NCBI GenBank assembly: GCA_905221605.1
Contig: CAJNDS010000287.1
Coordinates: 62,001 to 126,000 of the forward strand
DNA length: 64,000 bases
From: Symbiodinium natans
Lineage: Eukaryota; Sar; Dinophyceae; Suessiales; Symbiodiniaceae
Reading direction: 5' to 3'
Under the pieces are notes generated by a model. The model worked only from the letters and a program-made list of their open reading frames with translations, was not told where the DNA came from and did no database searches. The translations under genes were made by a program, and so were the position numbers. How positions within the stretch are numbered: position 1 is the stretch's first letter; the number at the start of each line of letters is the position of its first letter. Below, piece after piece: positions 9,923-18,900 of the stretch.

Positions 9923-12900
9923 ATGAAGGCATTCTGTCAGCTTCGCCCAGCCGTCCCTCTTTCCATCTCTGGAGTCATCGTCGCTCTTCTCTGCAACTCT
10001 GCCAGCCTGGGCCTGGCGACGCGGGCTCCAGACAGCGCCAACGAAACGACAGCGCTGCTTCAACTCCATGCAGGGCGATCACGGGCGGAGGGTGCCAAAG
10101 CACCAGAAGCTCTGCTGAAGGGAGCAATCCACCGCGCCATCGAGGCGTTCGCAGGCCGCTTAGATGACAGCGAGTGCAGAAGGAACCAGGATGTTGCTGG
10201 ATTGCCTGACTTCAAGAAAGTTTGGGATTTTCGTTTGGGTGGGGGGTTGAGAGTGAGAGGGTGCTCAGATGTTGTCCGGTGGACTCCGCGGTGGGCTCTA
10301 AGACTCTAAGGTTTTCGATGGGTTTACGAACTTCATGATCATCCCGAAGCTTGGCAAGAAGCTTCGCCCCTCGCTGAACAGATTTGAGCGCCGATGCGGA
10401 GAAGAGCTTCAGAGGCATGCAGAACGTTCGTTGGCGGCTGCGTCTTCTTTTCATGAGTTGGCCAAAGCCAGTCAGGAGATCTTCTACCTCCATTCGTTTC
10501 TAGGCTACCGCAGAGATCCACTGCAAGCCAAGCTTATGGACGCCTGCCGCAGAATTGCTTCTTCGCTTGATGTGGATGGCGACGAGGACGTTGAACGGGT
10601 CCTGTCCAAGGTGTACGGCACCAGCTTATTCCTCGACTACGGCCACGGCTTGCATTTTAGCTGGTCTCATGAAAATGCCAGCAAAGCCATCATGGAGTTC
10701 GAAGACCTTGTGATACACCTCTTTGACAAGTCTGTTACCGGTCTCAATATCACTGAGTGTCTGGGAAGTCGCGGCTGGAAGCTGCCAAATGTTTATGAGG
10801 ACTTCATGTCGGTGCTCAGGACAAAAATCCGACCCTACCCTGACCCGCAGGAAATGGACACCAAAGTGCTGTATCGCACCATGTACTTTGTGACTCACCT
10901 GGTCTACTTCTTTTCAGGCTTCGGCCTCGAGACTCTCGAAGGGACGGCCAGGTTGGAGCTTGAACCCGAGCGGCGCTTCTTGAAGGCACAGGGAAAGGGC
11001 ACAGGGAAAGGGTGTTTTTTGGTGCGGTGTTCCGGGCAAAAGGGGGGGCTCTGAAGAATTTTGGGGTTCGGTTCTCGGATACCCCCCCCCCCCCCCCCCC
11101 CCCCCCCCCATTTTTGATGTTGCACAGACCTTGTGAGAGGTGTGTGCATAGGCACAAACACGACTCGGTGACTGAAGCCTTTGGCTCAGTCCACCTGAAA
11201 GATTTCAATTTTCGGACTGTGGGCCATGGCTTCCTCTTGGGCCGATTTCCTTGCAAAAGTGGAGAATCCTTCCCCAGGAGATGCAGTGCTGACAGAGGTG
11301 ATCAAATTTTTCACTGACACCTTGAAAGTTCCCAATCCTGAGTTAGCTGAAGGCTACACTGAGGAGCAGGTGTCGTCAGTACTGCCTGCAGAACTTCCAG
11401 TACAAGCATGCGTACGTAGAGTTTTGCGTGCAGTGAACGTTGTCGCGCAAGCCAAGCGAGCAGCACAAGTTAATGATGCGGTCACAGCCGGTGGAGTGCC
11501 CGGTGCCTCAGCGCATGGCCTTGCGAGGCTCCTTGCTCCTGGAAAGACTGCAGACGTTGCCAGTCTTTTGAAGAAGGCTGGGATGGAAGGCCTTTCCTTT
11601 GGCTTGCAGGCCGAGCAAGTCTTGTGGAACAGTATGCAGCAGCACACTGAGGAGTGCAAGGTCGCTACAAGGACGCCCTTTCTCTTTATCGATCTCACAT
11701 CCAAAGAAATGCTTCCCATGTGGCTCACTCCTGACGTCATTGGAGGCAAGTTTCAGCTACACGATGATGGAGATTGGCCTCTGCGGGCACATGCCCCCAT
11801 TGCATCGCTGCAGGATCTGGGAAAAGCATTGAAGAGTGCCACAGCTTCACCTCGGTTCTTCCGCACGGTGTCTCAGTGGAGTGGAGCTTTCCTTAGGTAT
11901 GCCGTCGTGGCTGTTGCCACAGAGCAGCTGTCATGGCAGACTGTCCTTGCTCACATGGACATTGTGCTGCAGCTTGCTGAGCAGGAGCGAATGAAGGGAA
12001 ATCGCCCTTTTCTTGCCTTTCTTTACGAAGAGCTTCTCAGGAAAAGCTGGGCCAGACGCGCTGGCAAGGGCGATCCTGGATTGAACATTGCCAAGGAAGC
12101 CATGACTGTGGACAAAGATTTGTTGGACATTGCCAGACACCGAATGACGGAAGTGTTGAAAGAAGCGGGCCTGACGTGTGCAGTGGAAGACCCTCCCATT
12201 GCTTCCGCGTCGCAGGCGCGCGGATTGGCAGACCCTCTTGTGTCGCGCCAGCTTGCTGCGGCAGAGGCAGCGCAGAAGCAGGCGGAAAAGGCCACCAAGC
12301 AGCTGGCTGAGGCGCAGCAGCAGATCCTTAAGCAGAGTAGGGCTATGGCTGACACAGAACGAGCCGTGCCGAATGGGGAGTCTGCCGTTTCGAAGAAGGC
12401 CCTCAAAACTCAGAAGTGGCTTGCCAAAATGAAGCAGCGACGCCAGGAGCAGCAGCAGAGGAAAGAGCAAAAGCAGCGACAAGGCCAGCAGTACTGACAA
12501 GACACTTTGGTGGAGGCTGGAAGCTGGGATTTGCCTGGCCATCTGCAACAGCTACCGAGCGTGGCCGGAATTGAGCTGAGTGAGTGGCCAGAGCCCGTAT
12601 TTCTGGAGTGTTTTGCAGGAAAAGCTGTGCTGACGACAGCTGCTCTTAGCCTTTCAATTCCCTGCGCTCAGCCGTGGGATGTGTTATATGCTGCAGAGTG
12701 CAACGTGTTGACGCATGGGCATGAGCTTTTTCAGGCCGTGAAAGGAGGCCGCGTCCGTCACATGCATTTTGGCATGCCACGTCAGTCGATGGCATGGGAT
12801 AGGAAGCCAGCGCTCAGGTCCACGGAGTGGCCGCTAGGACTCCCTGGCTTGACAAGCAAGCAAGATGCTCTGGTGCGGGCCGGGAATGATTTGGCATCTT

Positions 12901-15900
12901 TCACGGCCGCTCTGTGCATACAGTTATGGAGTGTAGGCGCGACGTTTTCCGTAGAAAATCCTGAGCTTTCTTGGCTGTGGTTGCTTCCATGCTTTCGTAA
13001 AGTCCGGGATTTGCCTGGCGTACATTTTGTGCGGGTCAGGTTCTCAGATTACATGGTTCCATTCACGAAGCCGGTTTTAATTTTGCATAATGTCCCGAAC
13101 TGGCACAGCGCGGCGAGTGTCACTTTTCCCTGGAGAGGGCCCCTCATTTCGCGAAAGGGTCGGGTGAAAGATGGCCGCAGGTGGGTGTTTAGGACCATGT
13201 TGTTTCAAACCTACCCGCCTTTGCTGTGTCTCCGTTTGGCAGAGCTTTTAAAAGGGTGTTGGGATATGCCTGCAGGGGCCGAGAGGAGTGAGAGCTTTTG
13301 CTTGCCTCCGGCTTTGTGCAATGCCCAAGTTGCTGTGTGGGATGTACCGCAGGTCTTGCGCTTTGTGGTTCCACATGGCTTGGGCGCACCTTGTGGCCTC
13401 TCTCACATGCAGCATGTTGCTTTTGCTCTGAAGGCTGTACACCCTGCTGCCGTTCCAATAGTTTTCGAGCCTGATCTGGAAGAAGCAGTCAAATTTGAAT
13501 GTCTATCTTCCGTTGAAGAAATCCAAGAATTTCGGGAACAGCAGCTCAAGCAAATCATGTACTTTGCCGTGCAACTTGAGCATGAACGGTCATTGTGGGT
13601 CCAGGGTGCGCCTCCTGCGTTGCATGACCTGGTTAGACGCATTCATGGACCATTGCTGCGATGTCTGGCCAACATGGCTGGCATTGAAGCTGATGACTTT
13701 GTCAACGATCTTCAGCAAGGATTTCCGCTGGTGGGGCAGCTTCCTCGGTGCGAAGGAGGCTCTGAGGAGGGAGTCTTCCAGGCAGGGATGACTGTCGCTG
13801 AACTGAGGGAAAATCGTGCTGTGATCAATAGATGTGTTGTTAATGCTGTGAAAGAACTTCCTTTTTCGCACGATGTCACGCCGCAAGTGCTTGATGACGC
13901 AGAGTTGGGTGCCATGACGCAGCCTCGCCTGCTTGTGCCTCGTGACTTGGAATCTTTGACACTCACGCGGAGAATCCCTGTGAGAGAATTGAGGGCAAAA
14001 GGCTGGCGAACGCGCGTAGTGGATCACGAGACAGAAAGTGGAGTCAACGCGGCCACGGCTCCAGTTGACAAAATCAAGCATGACACATTGGACGTCCTGG
14101 TGGCTCTGATCCTCCGACTATTTGACGCAGGAATTCCGGTCCACATGTGGAAAAGGGATGTGTCCAAAGCGTTCCGCAGAGTCCCTGTAAAAGCAGCACA
14201 TCTGGAGTTTGCAGGTGCTGTTTGGATGGATCGTGGCCTGCTCTTCGTGGCGCAGCACAAAGGCATGCCTTTCGGCACCGTGTCGGCTGTGTACGCTTGG
14301 CACAGGGTGGGCCACGTGTTGAGAACGTTGGTCAGACGCCTGTTCCGTGCTCCGTCTGCAAGATACGTAGATGATTTTTTCGGCGTAGGCCGTGTCGGCG
14401 TTGCGCTGTCCGGAGGTGTCGTGTTATCGATCCTGGCGAGTCTGGTGGGTTTTCCTACTGACCCAGCCAAAGATAGTGATTTTGCTGAGACGATGCTAGT
14501 TCTTGGAGCGCTTGTGCGGGCTGATTTTTCTGAGCGATTAGTGACCACGCAGGTTGAGCCAGCCAAAGCGGCCAAGTATGTTGGACAGTTGGATGCCATG
14601 CTCCACTCTCAAACTCTCTCGGCCGGGGATGCGTCGAAACTTGCAGGCCGCTTGTCCTTTGCAGTCACTGTTAGCGGAAACCGGGTGGGGCGGGCTTACA
14701 TTAAGCCCTTCTTTGCGCAAGCAAATGCCCCGTTACCTGGTTGCGCTGTGTCCCCTTGGCTTCACAGGGCTGCTGTGTGGTTTACGAATTATTTGCGCCA
14801 GCCACCGCTTACAACACGCAAGGGACGTGCTTGCGACCGTCCTTGTGTTGTCACGTGGTCCGATGCTGCCGGTGCCTCCCGCTGGGTGGCGGCAGTGGTC
14901 CACGTGGGTGGGCGGTTTTGGTGGAGTCGCCTCCAGACACCAGATTCTGTGTGGAGTCTGTTGCTTGACAGAGGTGACCACCAAATTGGCTTTCAAGAGT
15001 TACTGGGAGTTTTATTTGTGTGGGAAACTTTCAAAGATAAATTGAAAGGTGCCCTGTGGTTGGCTTTTGTAGATAATGATGGAGTCATGCACGCCTTGAC
15101 CCGTGGAGGTGGGGGAGGACCTGAGTCCTTTGCTTGCATTGGACGTCTTTGGCTTGAAGTCGCATCCTTTCAGACTGACCTTCACTGTGCCAGGGTTGAA
15201 TCTGCGTCGAATGTGGCAGATGGGCCCACAAGGGAGGAGTTTGAAGGGGTGAAACAGTTGAAGGCCGAATGGGTCCCTCCTGTCATTCCGGGTTGGGTGT
15301 GGAACATGTGGCATGGAGCCGAGACAGTGCCCTTGTGACAGCTGGAGCTGTGAAAACGAGGGATGAATCGGAGTGCCGTATGTCATATGTCATATGTGTG
15401 TGTGTGTGTTGTCTCGTCACATTCTGATTGATGTGTGTTGATGTGTGCCTGCGGGATTTGATATGGAGTGCACGCATCCCTGACAGGTGACATCAACGCG
15501 ATGGCGTTGCCATCGTCCGCGGGCTCTAGCAGCGCTCGGCTGACAGTCAAGTCGTCTTTTTTGCTGGCCTCGCAATGGGTTCAAGAAATCCTGCGAGCCT
15601 TCGCGGTGCGAGATATGCAGGCAGTCACTCATGCTTTGCAGGCTGCTGAGAGCTTAAAGCTGGACAAGGAGGACTTGCTCATATCTGGGGCACTTTTTGT
15701 CTTGTCCACACCTGAAGTGTGGGCAGGGCTGAGTGATTGTTTACACCAACGCCGATTGCAGCTGGTCAAGAGGTGGCGAGCAATTCCAGGTAGCGTGTCT
15801 CAAGCGCGGCACCGGCACCCAATGGCAGGCCTCAGACCAGACGATTTCCGCAACAAGGTGCAGGGGATGGCTGATTGGCTGACTTCTGTTGATGGCCAGG

Positions 15901-18900
15901 CGACGTCGTCTGTGTGGCATCTTCGTGCAGCGATACAACTAGTTGGCCGAGGCTTCGCTTTCCCAGAACACCTGGATGGCCTCCTGGACTCGGATGTGAT
16001 GCGGTTTTCCGTAAATGAGAAAGAACGATGTTTGCTTCGCGCAGCGCTGTCGGCTGCAAGGGCGAAGGCGCAGGGCAATCGAAAACGAGTGGCAGACCAA
16101 ATCAGTTCAGAGAGGCCCACTCATGTGTCTGCGGGAAGCGTGGCTGACCTCGTCAAGGACAGCCGTGATGCACCGCAAGCCTGCGAAGTTGCGCAAGTTA
16201 AGGGTGCCAGAGGTCCCAGGGCTGCAATGAGGGCCTGGGCGAATCAAGAGGCCAGCCATTCACTGCAATTGCTGGATAACAGAGCTCAGCTGCTGAAGTT
16301 GTCCTCTCAGCAAGGTAGTGGGCCATCGCTGGCGTCAGGACTGAAAGCATGGCACAGCTTTGCTGTGTCATTTTTGGGCTATGACGCAAGCGCAACTCTT
16401 CCGCCCAAACGTCCAGAAGACGTGTTGCGGTTTGTGGCGCTATTTTCGTCAGCAGGCACAGCCAAGAATTATGTGGGCTATATTGCGTGGGCCTGCAAGT
16501 TTCATGCATTGGCTCTAGCTTGGCGGACTGAAGAGGTTAACCTGGCTTTGCAGGGCCTCAAGAAGGCAGAGAGAGTGGCCGGACAGAGCTTGCTCAAGGC
16601 AGTGTCGCTGATGACACCACACCTGCTGTCACAGCTTCTGCGTCTGTGTGACGGAATGGTTGGTTTCGACCTTGATGCCGATCTGTACTTGCTCGCTTGG
16701 CAGTTCTTGCTGCGAGTGCAATCTGAGGCCGTGCCAGTTCAGTGCGGGGAGGCGAGCGAGCAGCATCTGCTGCCGGCGGGCCGTCACTCTGCATTATGGG
16801 TAGATGAGCAGTTTACGTGCCACTTGCGCTTCAAACAGCGCAAGCACATGCCGGACGGTTCCTACATGACGAGGCCTTGCACATGCACGAGGGGCAGAGT
16901 GGATGAGCTCTGCATTTCTCATCGTCTCAAGCAGCGTCTGCATGGTTTGACCACGGGGCAGCAGTTGTTCAAATGGTCCCCGGGCCAGATGCTGAAGAGA
17001 TTTCGGGATATGCTTACTATGCTCGGCGTGCCTGATGCAGGGCATTTTGGGTTCAAAGCTTTCAGGGCGGGCAAAGCAACTGCCCTTGCAAAAGCTGGTT
17101 GCCCAACGCATGTCATCATGCAGATGGGGCAGTGGCGCAGTGCTGCAATCCTCCGTTATGTTGATCCTGATGCACTGGATGAGGGAGTGTTCTGGAGTGA
17201 GGTAGCTCGCGAATGTGAGGAAGACGAAGCCTAAAGCTGCATCGTTGGGAGTCTTGTGTTGTTGAATTTGAGTTGCGACGTTGGGAGTTGGCCTGTTTCT
17301 TATATCCTGTGCAGATATGCAGAGGCAGGACATGTACTCTTCAACCGGGCTTTGGCCTAGTTGTGAGTGTTGTTGGCCTCGAGCTCAGTTCCCTCTGGTC
17401 TCTGCGAGATCCCAACGATGCAACCAGCAGAGAAGTGTAAAACGATGCTGCCTTTAGGCCCTTCCCATTTTGGATCACATTGAACTGTGGAGGGTTTGTG
17501 ATGTTGCACAGACCTTGTGAGAGGTGTGTGCATAGGCACAAACACGACTCGGTGACTGAAGCCTTTGGCTCAGTCCACCTGAAAGATTTCAATTTTCCCT
17601 CCCAAATCCCACCCGAAATTGACTTTACACTGAGGGGAGTTGGCCTGTTTCTTATATCCTGTGCAGATATGCAGAGGCAGGACATGTACTCTTCAACCGG
17701 GCTTTGGCCTAGTTGTGAGTGTTGTTGGCCTCGAGCTCAGTTCCCTCTGGTCTCTGCGAGATCCCAACGATGCAACCAGCAGAGAAGTGTAAAACGATGC
17801 TGCCTTTAGGCCCTTCCCATTTTGGATCACATTGAACTGTGGAGGGTTTGTGTTCCCTGCAAGTCACACGGGATCTGTCTTGGAAGGGTTCCGTCCTTCG
17901 AGCTCGGTTGACAACACTCATGCTTCCTGCTTTGGGGCCGCGGCTGACATAAAGCCGATGGGGCCCCCATGTGATCGCCCCCCACTTGTGGCTCTGGGGG
18001 GCACAGTTTGGAGAGGCTTTAAAGCCATGCTCTCCACAAGCTCCACAAGCTCCACGCCCCAGGAGTCTGACTTGTCTGACCTGTCTGACCTGTCTGACCT
18101 GGGAGCCCTACGGTTTCAAGAGGCATCCTTGTGCAAGTTGTCTTTCCCGTCATGGGCCAATGGGGGACTTTTTTGCAGCCTTCGCCAGCCCGGAAGAGCT
18201 CGGTTGGGCTTCACCCCAAGGAAGGTCTGGAATCCGCAAAGCAAAATCTCATCCAATTTCCCTTTGCTTTCCAAAGGCTATTTGAAGAATTGGAGGAGCC
18301 CCACCTTTTGCAAATCGAAAAAGTAGCGAGAGCACTTTGTCTTCTTGCACCCAGTTGACAAGAGACGAGCCCTAAGCCCTAAATCCTAACGCTTGCACCT
18401 CAACCCCCATCCCAATGCCTTGTTGAGGCAGCACTTCCCTTGCTTTCCACAGGGAAGGAATCGCCGCGTCATCTTCTGGTAGCTCCGGCTGGAATGGCAA
18501 ACTTGGAAAACGTTTCGTCTAGCCATGCAGCACTATCCATGTTGATTTCCCTAGCGGGATGGTTACATGACTCTACGTGTGTCCCATCAGCTTGTAAGGA
18601 AGAGACGGACATCCTTGGTGAAGTACTTTACTGTGAGGTTCTGCTTGGGGAGGACGACTCCGATCCCCGTATACGCCAGAAGAGACTCGCGATCCTTGCA
18701 AAGCAGCGGCAAGACGGCCTTTTCGAAAGCAGAGAAGATGATGACGATGACGACGATGAGGATGAAGGTCTGGACCATGCAACTTTCAATGCGCTGACTG
18801 CTTTGATTCCTCATTCCTGGTTCCCAAGCGCTGCGAGCGTGAAGAAGTTGTCCATGATGACCGAGTCGTCCTACGATGAGCTGCTCGGGCAAGCAGGCAT

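Larger units (their letters stand above)
11117..17852 (+). mobile_element. Complete tyrosine-recombinase retrotransposon, PAT/Ngaro-like DIRS order
   Basis: A full-length element of 6736 nt. The order is A1 (11117-11213), a Gag-like ORF (11226-12497), a pol ORF with methyltransferase-like, RT and RNase H domains (to 15338), a tyrosine recombinase ORF (15501-17234), B1 (17283-17500), A2 (17501-17597), a 37-nt spacer, and B2 (17635-17852). This is the split direct repeat arrangement described for PAT and Ngaro elements of the DIRS order, in which the B1/A2 junction serves as template for completing the cDNA before integration as a circle. There are no LTRs, no integrase or protease signatures and no target-site duplication, as expected. 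A and B copies match without visible difference, so insertion is recent. The element sits in the host orientation inside intron 2 of the flanking gene. Its ORFs are intact, so it may be active. Confidence 0.9.

Noticed and set aside
12507-12509. TTG at 12507 as the start of pol
   Set aside because: A non-AUG start is possible but unsupported. The uninterrupted frame from ORF1 through TGA-C is the simpler reading.
15336-15353. Readthrough from pol into the recombinase ORF
   Set aside because: The pol TGA is also followed by C, but a second in-frame TGA occurs five codons later (15351), and the recombinase has its own ATG at 15501.
11117-17852. LTR retrotransposon
   Set aside because: There are no long terminal repeats, protease or DDE integrase; the repeats are split (A1, B1-A2-B2) and a tyrosine recombinase is present.
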